Shown here piece after piece: positions 35,589 through 45,123 of a stretch of 64,000 nucleotides of DNA. The DNA lies in the NCBI RefSeq assembly GCF_026891035.1, contig NZ_JAPTGG010000003.1:62001-126000 (forward strand). Direction: 5' to 3'. The notes under the pieces are model-generated. The model was not told where the DNA came from. It was given only the letters and a program-made list of their open reading frames with translations, and did no database searches. This DNA is from Dasania phycosphaerae (GTDB lineage: Bacteria > Pseudomonadota > Gammaproteobacteria > Pseudomonadales > Dasaniaceae). The position numbers and the translations under genes were made by a program. Positions within the stretch are counted from its first letter, which is position 1; each line of letters starts with the position of its first letter.

Positions 35589-36170
35589 TCAAGCGGATGC
35601 TACTTTAAAGAGCTGATAGCGCACTTGACCGGCCGTTTTCTCGCGGTGTAAATGCCAGTGGCTGGGCAGTACGGGTAGCTCTTCATCGCGGCCCATCTCC
35701 AAATAGACCCAGGCGTGGGGCTTTAGCAGCGGCTGCTGAGCTAGGGCGGCTAAGCATTGGGCGGCCAGCCCGCTATGAAAGGGCGGGTCTAAAAAAATAA
35801 TATCGTAGGGCTCATGGTTTAGGCTTAACCAATTAAGCGCGTTGTCGTGTTTGGCTTGAGAGGTATCGGCTTGTAGCAGCGCCATATTACTGCGTAGCTG
35901 TTGCACGGCGGCGCGGGCGCTATCGACCATGTCCACACGGGCGGCGCCGCGCGATAAAGCCTCTAAGCCCAGAGCGCCGCTGCCACAAAATAAATCCAGG
36001 CATCTAGCGCCGCTAATCTCAGGTGCCAGCCAGTTAAACAGGGTTTCACGCACTCTATCGGGGGTGGGCCGCAGGCCTTCCAGCGTGGGGAAGCTGAGCT
36101 TGCGGCCGCGCCAGAGGCCGCCAATTATACGTAGTTGGTTACTGCTGGGATGTTTTTGCTGTTTGGCCAT
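35589..36170 (-). CDS. rsmD: 16S rRNA (guanine966-N2)-methyltransferase
   Basis: 193 aa. SAM motif DLFCGSGALGLEALSRGA (about 57-74) and catalytic DPPF in IIFLDPPF. The N-terminal LRIIGGLWRGRKLSF is family-specific. It methylates G966 of 16S rRNA in the assembled 30S subunit. It is divergent from ftsY, the common arrangement. Confidence 0.95.
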   Translation of the reverse strand: MAKQQKHPSSNQLRIIGGLWRGRKLSFPTLEGLRPTPDRVRETLFNWLAPEISGARCLDLFCGSGALGLEALSRGAARVDMVDSARAAVQQLRSNMALLQADTSQAKHDNALNWLSLNHEPYDIIFLDPPFHSGLAAQCLAALAQQPLLKPHAWVYLEMGRDEELPVLPSHWHLHREKTAGQVRYQLFKVASA

Positions 36171-36334
36171 AAAAAGCGGTGCTGTGTTGATGCGGGTGGG
36201 TATTTAAGGGCTCTGTTTCGGGCGCTAAGAATGGTAGGATAGCCGCCCTATGTAAAGCATTTTGTTGGCTGTGCCTGGTTGTGATGTTGCTAAGCATAGC
36301 CCCGACAATCATATTTTGGTGTTTAGACCCGCCC

Positions 36335-37441
36335 ATGAAGTTTTTTAAGCGTTTTAAATCAGATAAATCCCAGCCTGCCGAGCAGCCCGCAACTGAACAA
36401 GCAGCAGTCGCTGAACAGGCCATAGATGAGACTGCGCCGTTAGAGGCACCGCCGGAAGCCATAGAGCCTGCTCAGGCGCAGGCTATTACAGAGTCAGCGG
36501 CAGAGCCTGAAAAAAAGGCCGGTTTATTCTCGCGCCTAAAAGCAGGCCTTAAGCGTACCAGCAGCAACTTAGGCTCAGGCTTGGGCAATTTGTTTTTGGG
36601 TAAAAAACAGATAGACCAAGATTTGTTAGAAGAGTTAGAAACCCATTTGCTCATGGCCGATGTGGGCATAGAGGCCACCCAGGATATTATTGGCGAACTC
36701 ACCCAACAAGTTTCGCGCAAAGAGTTGGCCGATGGCGATGCCCTGTATGCCGCCCTGCAAAAAGAGCTGGGCATATTATTACAACCCAGCGAAAGCCCTT
36801 TAAAAATTGATAGCAGCAAAAGCCCCTATGTAATTTTAATGGTAGGGGTAAACGGTGTGGGTAAAACCACCACCATAGGTAAGTTGGCTAAGCGCTTTCA
36901 AAGCGAGGGCCGTTCGGTAATGTTGGCTGCGGGCGATACCTTTAGAGCGGCTGCCGTTGAGCAGTTGCAAGTCTGGGGTGAGCGCAACAATGTGCCAGTA
37001 GTGGCCCAGCACACCGGTGCCGATAGTGCCTCGGTAATATTTGATGCCGTGCAAGCGGCGCAGGCACGCAACATCGATGTGTTAATAGCCGATACCGCGG
37101 GTCGCTTACACAACAAAGATAATTTAATGGAAGAGCTGCGCAAGGTGGTGCGGGTCATGGGAAAACTGGATGACAGCGCGCCCCACGAAGTGATGTTAGT
37201 GCTGGATGCAGGCACCGGCCAAAACGCCTTATCGCAGGCCAAAGCTTTTCAAGAAGTCGTAGGGGTAAGCGGCGTTACCTTAACCAAGCTAGACGGCACC
37301 GCCAAGGGCGGTATTATTTTTGCGATCAGTAAGCAGTTAAATATCCCAATACGTTTTATTGGTGTGGGCGAGCAGGTAGATGACCTACGCCCATTTGAAG
37401 CACAAGAGTTTATTAAAGCGCTATTTGCTGAACAGCAATAA
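36335..37441 (+). CDS. ftsY: Signal recognition particle receptor FtsY
   Basis: 368 aa from ATG 36335 (MKFFKRF). An acidic Glu/Ala-rich A domain (about 8-70) is followed by the NG GTPase domain: GVNGVGKTTT (G1), DTAGR (G3), TKLDGTAKGG (G4) and GVGEQVDDL (closing). It docks SRP-ribosome complexes at the inner membrane. First gene of the ftsYEX block, 50 bp before ftsE. Confidence 0.96.
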   Translation: MKFFKRFKSDKSQPAEQPATEQAAVAEQAIDETAPLEAPPEAIEPAQAQAITESAAEPEKKAGLFSRLKAGLKRTSSNLGSGLGNLFLGKKQIDQDLLEELETHLLMADVGIEATQDIIGELTQQVSRKELADGDALYAALQKELGILLQPSESPLKIDSSKSPYVILMVGVNGVGKTTTIGKLAKRFQSEGRSVMLAAGDTFRAAAVEQLQVWGERNNVPVVAQHTGADSASVIFDAVQAAQARNIDVLIADTAGRLHNKDNLMEELRKVVRVMGKLDDSAPHEVMLVLDAGTGQNALSQAKAFQEVVGVSGVTLTKLDGTAKGGIIFAISKQLNIPIRFIGVGEQVDDLRPFEAQEFIKALFAEQQ

Positions 37442-37491
37442 CTTGCAACAAGGCCTAGCCCAACAATAATGATAAAGAAAGCACACCCGCT

Positions 37492-38169
37492 ATGATTCAA
37501 TTTGATAATGTTAGCAAGCGTTATGAAGGTGGCCACGAAGCGCTGCGCAATGTCAGCTTTCACATCAACAAAAACGAAATGTTGTTTTTAACCGGCCACA
37601 GCGGCGCGGGTAAAAGCACTTTATTAAAATTGATGATGATGATGGAACGCCCCACCTCAGGGCAGGTTTTTGTGGACGGCCAAAACCTTAGAGGTTTACC
37701 TAGCCGCCACATACCGGCGCTGCGCCGCAATATAGGCGTGGTGTTTCAAAACCATCAATTATTATTTGATCGCAGCGTATTTGATAATGTTGCCTTGCCC
37801 TTAATTATTGCTGGCTACCAGCCCCGCGATATTGCCCGCCGTGTACGCGCCGCCTTGGATAAAGTGGGCCTGCTGAGCAAAGAGAAAAAAATGCCCGTTA
37901 CCCTTTCCGGCGGTGAGCAACAGCGGGTGGGTATAGCCCGCGCAGTAGTTAACAAACCGAAAATATTATTAGCTGATGAGCCCACTGGTAATTTGGATCC
38001 AGAGTTGTCTGCCGAAATCATGCATTTGTTTGAGCAGTTTAATCAGGTGGGGGTGACGGTATTAATCGCCAGCCATGATTTAAGTTTAATTGCGAGGCTA
38101 CCCTATAGAATGATGACGCTGCGGCAAGGCCAAGTTGTATCCGGCATCAGTGGGAGGCCGCATGACTAA
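37492..38169 (+). CDS. ftsE: Cell division ATPase FtsE
   Basis: 225 aa ABC ATPase. Walker A GHSGAGKST, signature LSGGEQQR, Walker B ILLADEPT. With FtsX it controls septal peptidoglycan hydrolases (via EnvC in enterics). It ends 8 bp inside ftsX. Confidence 0.96.
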   Translation: MIQFDNVSKRYEGGHEALRNVSFHINKNEMLFLTGHSGAGKSTLLKLMMMMERPTSGQVFVDGQNLRGLPSRHIPALRRNIGVVFQNHQLLFDRSVFDNVALPLIIAGYQPRDIARRVRAALDKVGLLSKEKKMPVTLSGGEQQRVGIARAVVNKPKILLADEPTGNLDPELSAEIMHLFEQFNQVGVTVLIASHDLSLIARLPYRMMTLRQGQVVSGISGRPHD

Positions 38170-39157
38170 GCCTGCCCAAAACAGTAACCAATATGCTCGC
38201 CGTAAAGATAAAGGCGCCAGCCAAAGTCGGGTGAGCTTAGGCGATAAACTAGGCAGTTACGCCAGCCATCATAAGCTAATCGCTAAAGACAGTTTTTTAC
38301 GTTTATTAAAAACCCCCATACCCAGTTTAATGACCTGGTTAGTGATAGGCATAGCATTGGCCTTACCCGGTGGTTTATTTGTGGCCTTAGCTAATGTTGA
38401 GTCAGTTAGCAAAGGTTGGGACGGCGCTGCGCAAGTGTCGCTGTATTTGCATAAGGCGGTGGGCGAACAAGACAGCCGCAAACTGGCCGATAAAATTCGT
38501 CTGCGTGATGATGTGGCAGAAGTAGAATACATTTCCGCCGTGCAGGCGCTAGAAGAATTTAAAAAACTGTCGGGTTATGGCGATGTATTAAATCAACTCG
38601 ACAGCAACCCCTTACCGGCGGTGATCGTAGTGCGGCCCGTAGATGATAGCCACGCTAACACCCAAGTCTTGTTTGAAGCGCTGCAAGCCATACCACAAGT
38701 AGAACAAGCCGTTATAGATTTAGAATGGGTGCAGCGCTTATACAGCATGATGGCCTTAGGCAAACGCATGACCTTAGCTTTGGCCGCACTGCTATCCTTA
38801 GGGGTGCTCTTAGTTATAGGTAACACCATACGCTTAGCCATAGAAAGTCGCCGCGATGAAATTGTCATTGTTAAATTAGTGGGCGCAACTAACGCCTTTG
38901 TGCGCAGGCCTTTTTTATACACCGGCCTATGGTATGGCTTGGGCGGCGGCATTATGGCTTGGTTAATTATTAGCATTAGCGTGCTGTGGTTAAGCAAACC
39001 GGTGGCGGTATTAGCCGGGCTTTATCAAAGCGAATTTAGCTTGCAAGGCTTGGCGGCTGGCGAGGTGCTTATGCTATGGCTGGCGGCGGGTTTATTAGGT
39101 TTACTAGGCGCATGGCTGGCGGTAGGTAGGCACTTGGGGTCTATAGAGCCGCGTTAA
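38162..39157 (+). CDS. ftsX: Cell division membrane protein FtsX
   Basis: 331 aa from ATG 38162, overlapping ftsE by 8 bp. Four TM helices with a large periplasmic loop after TM1 and the C-terminal FtsX/MacB-like permease domain (RRDEIVIVKLVGATNAFVRR). The N-terminal cytoplasmic extension (about 1-45) is long and basic. In many gammaproteobacteria rpoH follows; here it does not. Confidence 0.94.
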   Translation: MTKPAQNSNQYARRKDKGASQSRVSLGDKLGSYASHHKLIAKDSFLRLLKTPIPSLMTWLVIGIALALPGGLFVALANVESVSKGWDGAAQVSLYLHKAVGEQDSRKLADKIRLRDDVAEVEYISAVQALEEFKKLSGYGDVLNQLDSNPLPAVIVVRPVDDSHANTQVLFEALQAIPQVEQAVIDLEWVQRLYSMMALGKRMTLALAALLSLGVLLVIGNTIRLAIESRRDEIVIVKLVGATNAFVRRPFLYTGLWYGLGGGIMAWLIISISVLWLSKPVAVLAGLYQSEFSLQGLAAGEVLMLWLAAGLLGLLGAWLAVGRHLGSIEPR

Positions 39158-39198
39158 TTCATCATTGAGCATGAATACAATAATAAGGAAGTTATAGG

Positions 39199-39912
39199 AT
39201 GAAGGATCTCACTACCCGTTTAATTATAATCGTACTATTTTTTACAGCCTCAACGGCAGCCTATTGTGAGGCTACTTCCGCTACTGACGCTGTTGTCTAC
39301 TTGCCAGCCCGGTTTGCTGATGGCGGTAATAGCTTATTAGATGCACTTACGTTTAAGACCGACCAATCTGATTTTATAGCGACGACGTTTTGCTATGCGA
39401 AGGCATCGATAAAAGGAAAATTAATCAAACCACTATGTCTTATTAGTGACTGGGAGCAGAGGGCTTTTAGTAAGGACGTAGAACTTCAGCTAAATGATTT
39501 ACCAATAGTAGCCGCTACAATCAACGGGGAGCCTGTAAATGTGCAGGTGCAGATGATGGTAAGTTATCAGTGCGGAAAAGGCCGATGCCAAGGCCTGGTA
39601 ACATTAAATCATGGAGAATTAAAAAATACCTATGGCTTAAATTATATTGCGCCACAGCTTATTTTAGATGGTTTAAAAGGCCCGCGCGGTGTTGGCGGTT
39701 GGTTCTTTGAACGGGGGGTTAAGCTTTCTTTAGGTGTTACGGTTGATAGTCAGGGATTGCCTATTGATGTAAAAGAGTTTAAGTCTGAACCTGAATATAG
39801 AATGTGGTCAAAAAAAGTAAAAAAAATGTTGAAGAGAAGCCGTTATATTCCTGGCATATATAACGCTGAGTATGTGAGTATGTCCTATACATATGCTTTT
39901 ATTGTTTATTAA
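39199..39912 (+). CDS. Hypothetical exported protein with TonB-C-like end
   Basis: 237 aa. A signal peptide ends near TAAYCEA. The middle contains four Cys. The C-terminal 60 residues (GVTVDSQGLPIDVKEF, a helix, RSRYIPGIYNAEYVSMSYTYAFIV) have the strand-helix-strand pattern of TonB C-terminal domains. I know no family for the whole protein. Base composition is visibly more AT-rich than its neighbours, which suggests transfer. It sits where rpoH is often found. SD AAGGAAG is upstream. Confidence 0.65.
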   Translation: MKDLTTRLIIIVLFFTASTAAYCEATSATDAVVYLPARFADGGNSLLDALTFKTDQSDFIATTFCYAKASIKGKLIKPLCLISDWEQRAFSKDVELQLNDLPIVAATINGEPVNVQVQMMVSYQCGKGRCQGLVTLNHGELKNTYGLNYIAPQLILDGLKGPRGVGGWFFERGVKLSLGVTVDSQGLPIDVKEFKSEPEYRMWSKKVKKMLKRSRYIPGIYNAEYVSMSYTYAFIVY

Positions 39913-40083
39913 TGCTATGTAAACTTAATTAATAGAGAGAAATCTGATTAACAAAATGCAGTAGTGCTAAGCTTATTTATTAAATAAACCCATGTATGCC
40001 ATTGCTACTGCCGCGCTGGCTTTAAAAAACTACTATCATGCCCTTATGTTTAGCAAACGCGTAATAAGAACAAGGCGCCTTCC

Positions 40084-40944
40084 ATGACAAATATCAGCGT
40101 TACCATCACTGGCTTATATAGCTACCCCGTTAAATCCTGCAAGCCTGTCGCTTTAACATCCACGGTGCTAACCCCACAGGGCATACCCTATGACAGACAC
40201 TGGATGATCGTTAATGATGAAAATGTTTTTGTAACCCAGCGTCAAAATTCAAAACTGGCATTAATAGAATCCGCATTAACCGAACAGGGCTTACAGCTAT
40301 CCCTACCCGGGGCTGAGCCTATTACCATTGCCTACGCCATGCCTCAGGGCGAAATTATCAATACCGAAGTGTGGGGCGCGCCCTGTGTAGCCATAGATGA
40401 AGGCGCTGCCGTATCGCAGTGGCTGACCCAGCAGCTGCACAGTGATAAGCCCTTGCGACTAGTGCGTATGGCTGGTGATTTTATACGACTACAAAATGAA
40501 CCTGCTTTACAAGCGGCGGGCAATACTAACCAGCACCATGTGCACTTTGCTGATGCGGCACCTTATTTAATCGCTAACGAAGCTTCATTAGAGGCTTTAA
40601 ATAAAGCGTTAATACTGGCGGGTGAGCAGCCTGTGCCTATGAACCGCTTTCGACCTAATATTATTATTAAAGGCCTGCCCGCCTTTGCCGAGCATAATAT
40701 TAGCTCATTAGGAAATCAGCACTGCGAGCTTAATTTTAAAATGGCCTGCGAGCGCTGCATTATTACCACCATCGATCAGCAAACGGGGCAGCGCGACCCA
40801 GCCATGCAGCCTTTTAAATTATTAAAAACACTCAATGGCAGTGCCGATGAAAAATCTAGCCCCATGTTTGGTTGTTATGCCGGTTTGGAAAAGGGTGAAA
40901 GTGTTGAGCTGATGGTGGCTGATGAATTAGTGGTAGTGGCATAA
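40084..40944 (+). CDS. MOSC domain protein (YcbX-like)
   Basis: 286 aa. The N-terminal MOSC beta-barrel (1-120: GLYSYPVKSCKP, GIPYDRHWMIV) is followed by the MOSC domain with a conserved Cys in MACERCIITTID. YcbX/mARC-like proteins use a molybdenum cofactor to reduce N-hydroxylated compounds. The C-terminal 2Fe-2S domain of full YcbX is absent, so a separate electron carrier would be needed. Confidence 0.88.
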   Translation: MTNISVTITGLYSYPVKSCKPVALTSTVLTPQGIPYDRHWMIVNDENVFVTQRQNSKLALIESALTEQGLQLSLPGAEPITIAYAMPQGEIINTEVWGAPCVAIDEGAAVSQWLTQQLHSDKPLRLVRMAGDFIRLQNEPALQAAGNTNQHHVHFADAAPYLIANEASLEALNKALILAGEQPVPMNRFRPNIIIKGLPAFAEHNISSLGNQHCELNFKMACERCIITTIDQQTGQRDPAMQPFKLLKTLNGSADEKSSPMFGCYAGLEKGESVELMVADELVVVA

Positions 40945-40969
40945 GCAGTTATTTACGGCGAGTAAAATT

Positions 40970-41362
40970 ATGAAAAAGCTATTTATTTTTTTCACGGCTG
41001 GCTGCATAGGCGCTTTAGCGAATAGCCTAATTGTTTGGCAGTTTGGCCAGCTGGGTATTAGTGGCATGTTAGGGGTAAGCATAGCGCCCAGCCTAAGCCC
41101 GGCGTGGTTATACCCGCGCATCGTGTGGGGTGGGTTGTGGGCTTTATTATTTATTTTGCCCTTAATGCGCAGCCGTTTATTGTATAAAGGCTTGGTGCTG
41201 AGTTTAATTCCCACGGCTGTGCAATTGTTTGTTGTATTCCCCTTTAAAGCAGGCAAAGGCATGGCAGGCTTAGACTTAGGCATGCTTACGCCACTAATGG
41301 TTTTGTTTTTTAATGCGGTCTGGGGGCTGGTGGCAGCGCTAAGTATTCGAGCTGCAAGATAG
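40970..41362 (+). CDS. Small integral membrane protein, unknown
   Basis: 130 aa with four predicted TM helices (about 3-23, 42-64, 70-90, 100-125). No family recognised. It is 25 bp after the MOSC gene and probably in the same transcript, with SD upstream (GGCGAG, weak). Confidence 0.65.
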   Translation: MKKLFIFFTAGCIGALANSLIVWQFGQLGISGMLGVSIAPSLSPAWLYPRIVWGGLWALLFILPLMRSRLLYKGLVLSLIPTAVQLFVVFPFKAGKGMAGLDLGMLTPLMVLFFNAVWGLVAALSIRAAR

Positions 41363-41399
41363 CTTGCTGTGTTTAACTATCTGACTAAGGGAGTGAGTC

Positions 41400-41576
41400 A
41401 TGAAACCTAAGCATTACTTTCGCAGTGTTTGTGTCTTGGCGGGGCTAGTGCTAGTAGCCTGTGGTCTGATTGATGGTTACAGCAATGTGTTGCCTTATCT
41501 CGATGCTCAATGGCTGCTGGGTGCGGGCGTGGCCTTAGTGGCTTTAGCGGCACGCAAAGCTGGTATGGCAGGCTAA
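41400..41576 (+). CDS. Small lipoprotein-like membrane peptide, 58 aa
   Basis: ATG 41400 has a strong SD (AAGGGAG) nine bases upstream. An N-terminal hydrophobic segment ends in LVAC, a lipobox-like site (Cys21), and a second hydrophobic segment (about 36-50) follows. No homologue is recognised. It sits between two membrane-protein genes on the same strand. Confidence 0.5.
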   Translation: MKPKHYFRSVCVLAGLVLVACGLIDGYSNVLPYLDAQWLLGAGVALVALAARKAGMAG

Positions 41577-41668
41577 TCAAAAAACTAGTAAAGGGGCTGC
41601 TTGCTATCAATTCCTATATTTCACTTAGGTTTTAAAGGGATATTAGGTATCATCCGCATTGGCGTCTA

Positions 41669-42571
41669 GTGTTAGGCGTATTCATCGAGTTTGTTGAGGC
41701 CCCTTTGAACGTTTTTACTTGGATGCTAGGCACCTTGCTGTCCTTTTGCTTAATGGCTATAGGGGCGCGTGAGCTTAGTGGTGAGCTTTGCACGGCTCAA
41801 ATTCTTTTTTTTCGCAGTGCTATAGGTTTATTGGCCATTGCGAGTTTGATTATATACTTGGCTAAGCCGCAGTACTTTAAAACTCAGTTGTTAAAACGCC
41901 ATTGCCTGCGTAATGGCTTTCAGTTTATAGGTCAGTACGGTTGGTTTTTAGGTATAGGCCTGCTGCCGCTGGCGGAGGTGTTTGCCTTAGAGTTTACCGT
42001 GCCGTTTTGGGTGCTAGTCATTGCCGCCATTTTTTTAAAAGAACAACTCACGATTAAAAAAATGTTAGCGGTGGCCTTAGGTTTGCTGGGGGTAGTAATT
42101 ATTGTGCAACCCGGAATCGCCATCATTAATAATGCCTCCTTTATTGTGTTAGGGGCTGCGGTGGGTTATGCCGTAGCACATGTAGCGACTAAGTTGCTAA
42201 CTCAAACCGAACACCCACTGACGATTATGTTTTATATGTGTTTATTGCAGCTGCCAGTAGGCTTGTTGCTGTCCTTGTCGCAATGGCAGTGGCCTAATGG
42301 GCAACAGCTATTGTGGGTATTAGTGGTAGGTTTTACCGCGTTAACAGCAAATTATTGTTTGGCAAGAGCCATGCTCTGTGCAGAAGTGTCTACAGTGGTA
42401 ACCATAGATTTTTTACGCTTGCCGGCTATCGCTGTGGTGGGGGTTATTTTTTATGGCGAAAGCTTTGAACTATCCCTGCTGATAGGAGGTGGTATTATGC
42501 TGGTAGGTAACTTGCTCAACGCCAAAGGTTTAAAATTAAGGCGTTGGAAGAAAGCCAGTATTAAAGATTAA
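41669..42571 (+). CDS. DMT-superfamily transporter (EamA domains)
   Basis: 300 aa with ten TM helices forming two EamA repeats. PLAEVFALEFTVPFWVLVIAA and the closing GVIFYGESFELSLLIGGGIMLVGNLLNAKG are typical. Members export or import small metabolites; substrate unknown. The start is uncertain: GTG 41669 has no clear SD and ATG starts inside the first helix region (residue 19) are possible. Confidence 0.85.
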   Translation: MLGVFIEFVEAPLNVFTWMLGTLLSFCLMAIGARELSGELCTAQILFFRSAIGLLAIASLIIYLAKPQYFKTQLLKRHCLRNGFQFIGQYGWFLGIGLLPLAEVFALEFTVPFWVLVIAAIFLKEQLTIKKMLAVALGLLGVVIIVQPGIAIINNASFIVLGAAVGYAVAHVATKLLTQTEHPLTIMFYMCLLQLPVGLLLSLSQWQWPNGQQLLWVLVVGFTALTANYCLARAMLCAEVSTVVTIDFLRLPAIAVVGVIFYGESFELSLLIGGGIMLVGNLLNAKGLKLRRWKKASIKD

Positions 42572-42589
42572 TTTGAGAAACGAAGGTTT

Positions 42590-43075
42590 ATGGCTAAAGA
42601 AATAGAGCGTAAATTTTTAGTGGATAGCGCTAAGCTCTGCCTGCCAGAAAATGGTGTAATCATTAAGCAGGGTTATATAGCTACCGCCAGCAAAACGGCT
42701 GTACGGATAAGAGTTAAAGGCGAGCAGGCTTTTTTAACCCTTAAAGGTGAAAACCGTGGCGCGGTGCGCTCGGAGTTTGAATACCCTATACCCATGGCTG
42801 ACGCGCAGGCGATGCTTACCGAGTTATGCCAGCGTCCTTATATAGATAAAACTCGTTATGAAATTCCACTAGGCTCACATATTTGGGAAGTGGATATTTT
42901 TCACGGTGATAACCAGGGTTTGTGTGTTGCCGAAATAGAGTTGGGGGCTGAGGATGAAGTATTTGCAAAGCCGCAGTGGCTAAGCCAAGAGGTTACTGGT
43001 GATGCCCGTTACTATAATAGCAGCTTGGTTAAGCAGCCTTATAGCCTGTGGCCGGAAAGTAACAACCACTACTAA
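42590..43075 (+). CDS. CYTH domain protein (triphosphate tunnel family)
   Basis: 161 aa. The hallmark EIERKFLV (Glu-x-Glu-x-Lys) is at the N-terminus and alternating charged strands follow (RIRVKGEQAFLTLKG, EVDIFHG, CVAEIELG). Bacterial members act as inorganic triphosphatases or adenylyl cyclases; the short single-domain type is usually a triphosphatase. Good SD GAAACGAAGG upstream. Confidence 0.9.
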   Translation: MAKEIERKFLVDSAKLCLPENGVIIKQGYIATASKTAVRIRVKGEQAFLTLKGENRGAVRSEFEYPIPMADAQAMLTELCQRPYIDKTRYEIPLGSHIWEVDIFHGDNQGLCVAEIELGAEDEVFAKPQWLSQEVTGDARYYNSSLVKQPYSLWPESNNHY

Positions 43076-43089
43076 TATGAGCAAGAACT

Positions 43090-43494
43090 ATGAGCATAAA
43101 AGTTAACTGGAAAAAAGATTGTCAGTTTAATGTCGTTACCGAAAAAGGCTTTGAGCTAACAGTAGATGCCGACAGTGAAATCGCGCCTTGCCCTACCGAA
43201 TTATTATTGTCGGCCTTAGGCAGCTGCAGCGCCACCGATGTGGTAATGGGTTTGCAGCAGCAAGGTGTAGAAGTGCAGGGTTTAACGAATACCGTCACTT
43301 ACACCCTTACAGAGCAAGAGCCGCGCTTATATAAAAGCGCGAATCTGCATTTTACGGTAACGGCAAAAAATGTCAGTGAGGAGCAAATAAAAACAGCGGC
43401 GGATAATGCTATACAAAAATATTGCCATGTTTGTTTGATGCTACAGCCTGCGATAGCGCTGAGTTATACAGTAGCAATGATTAATCCATACTAA
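43090..43494 (+). CDS. OsmC family peroxiredoxin-like protein
   Basis: 134 aa. The two redox Cys are in LGSCSATDVV (about residue 47) and KYCHVCLML (about 115). The family reduces organic hydroperoxides. It is the YhfA-like short type. The stop directly abuts the stop of the convergent ligase gene (43494/43495), with no spacer. Confidence 0.88.
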   Translation: MSIKVNWKKDCQFNVVTEKGFELTVDADSEIAPCPTELLLSALGSCSATDVVMGLQQQGVEVQGLTNTVTYTLTEQEPRLYKSANLHFTVTAKNVSEEQIKTAADNAIQKYCHVCLMLQPAIALSYTVAMINPY

Positions 43495-45123
43495 TTACGC
43501 TGTAGGTAATTGATGGTTTTTAAACTGCTCACGTAAGACCTTCTTATCTAACTTGCCGGTAGCCGCATGGGGTAATTCATCCACATACACTACATCGTCG
43601 GGCAGCCACCATTTGGCTACATGCTCACCCAAGTAAGTATTGAGTTCGGCCAGGCTTAGCTTTTTATTGGCAGCGGCCACCGCTACTAATAATGGCCGTT
43701 CATCCCACTTGGGATGAGGCACGCCAATGACTGCGGCTTCGGCTATGTCGGGGTGGCTGGTGGCGGCGTTTTCTAAATCGATAGAGCTAATCCATTCGCC
43801 GCCGGATTTAATCACGTCTTTTGCGCGATCAGTGATTTGCATATAGCCGTATTGGTCTATGGTGGCGATATCGCCGGTATCCATAAAACCCTGTTCGTCG
43901 ATTATGCTTTTGTCACTGCGAAAATATTGTGAGGCTACCCAAGGGCCGCGTATGCCTAAATTACCAAAACTCTCGCCGTCGCGGGGTTGCTCGTTACCCG
44001 CTGGCCCCGCTACGCGTAACTCTACGCCGTAAGCCGGTAGGCCGGGTTTAAGTTTATAGTTATTTAATTGTTCGGCTGGTAAGTCGTCCAGCTCGGGGCG
44101 CAACATATTAAAGGTGCCTAGCGGGCTGGTTTCTGTCATCCCCCAGGCCGGGTGTACCGATACCCCATGTTGTTGCTCAAACTCATCCATAATAGTTTGC
44201 GGGGTGGCGGCACCGCCCACACAAATACGCTTTAGGCTGGGCACGGTTTCATTGTGCTCGCGCAGGTGGTTGAGCATGGCCAGCCAAATAGTAGGTACAC
44301 CTGCCGCAACTGACACTTTACACTGGTTAACTAATTGCGTGAGTACGGCGCCGTCACCCATTTTGGGGCCGGGGAAAACAATCTTGCAGCCCGCCATTAC
44401 CGTGGCATAGGGCAGCGACCAAGCGTTGACATGAAACATGGGCACTATGGGCATCACGGTGTCACGTATGTTAAGGGCAAAGGTGGATGACGAGGTACAG
44501 GCCATGGAATGCAATACGGTAGAGCGATGGCTATATAAAACGCCTTTAGGGTCGCCTGTAGTACCCGAGGTATAGCATAAAGAGCTGGCGGTGTTTTCAT
44601 CAAACTCCGGGAATTCAAAATCAGTTGGGCGGCCTGCTAATAAGGTTTCATAGCACTCAACCTCTAATTCCGTGCTGGGCATATGTGCTTCGTCAGTCAT
44701 AATAATAATGCGCTGGACGCTGGGCATTTTGTCGCGCAGTTTCTCGACTAAGGGGAATAGCAATAGGTCAACCATCAGTACTTTATCTTCAGCATGATTG
44801 ACTATATAGATCAATTGCTCGGGGAATAAACGCGGGTTAATGGTATGGCATACCAAGCCTGAACAAGAGATGCCGTAGTAGGCCTCCAGGTGACGATAGT
44901 CGTTCCAAGCTAAAGTGGCCACGCGGTCACCCGGTGATAAACCCATTTCAGCCAAAGCGCTGCCCAACTGGCTGGCCCGGGCAAAGGCTTGCTCGTAGGT
45001 GTAGCTGTGTAGTGGTTGGTCAGCAGTAACGGAAATGATTTCTTGCTTGCCGTAAATACTGCGGCCATGGCGCATTACGCTATTGATGGTGAGTTGGAAG
45101 TCCATCATATTGCCGGTGAGCAT
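43495..45123 (-). CDS. Acyl-CoA ligase, DmdB-like (3-methylmercaptopropionyl-CoA ligase or fatty-acid ligase)
   Basis: 542 aa of the ANL superfamily. AMP-binding loop YTSGTTGDPKGV (about 182-193), WGMTETSPL motif and C-terminal catalytic Lys in ATGKLDKKVL. The N-terminus (MMDFQLTINSVMRHG) and WNDYRHLEAYYGISCSGLVCHTINPRLFPEQ are very like DmdB, the second enzyme of DMSP demethylation in marine bacteria. Related long-chain and medium-chain ligases share much of this, so substrate is open. No dmdA, dmdC or dmdD lies nearby. Confidence 0.85.
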   Translation of the reverse strand: MLTGNMMDFQLTINSVMRHGRSIYGKQEIISVTADQPLHSYTYEQAFARASQLGSALAEMGLSPGDRVATLAWNDYRHLEAYYGISCSGLVCHTINPRLFPEQLIYIVNHAEDKVLMVDLLLFPLVEKLRDKMPSVQRIIIMTDEAHMPSTELEVECYETLLAGRPTDFEFPEFDENTASSLCYTSGTTGDPKGVLYSHRSTVLHSMACTSSSTFALNIRDTVMPIVPMFHVNAWSLPYATVMAGCKIVFPGPKMGDGAVLTQLVNQCKVSVAAGVPTIWLAMLNHLREHNETVPSLKRICVGGAATPQTIMDEFEQQHGVSVHPAWGMTETSPLGTFNMLRPELDDLPAEQLNNYKLKPGLPAYGVELRVAGPAGNEQPRDGESFGNLGIRGPWVASQYFRSDKSIIDEQGFMDTGDIATIDQYGYMQITDRAKDVIKSGGEWISSIDLENAATSHPDIAEAAVIGVPHPKWDERPLLVAVAAANKKLSLAELNTYLGEHVAKWWLPDDVVYVDELPHAATGKLDKKVLREQFKNHQLPTA

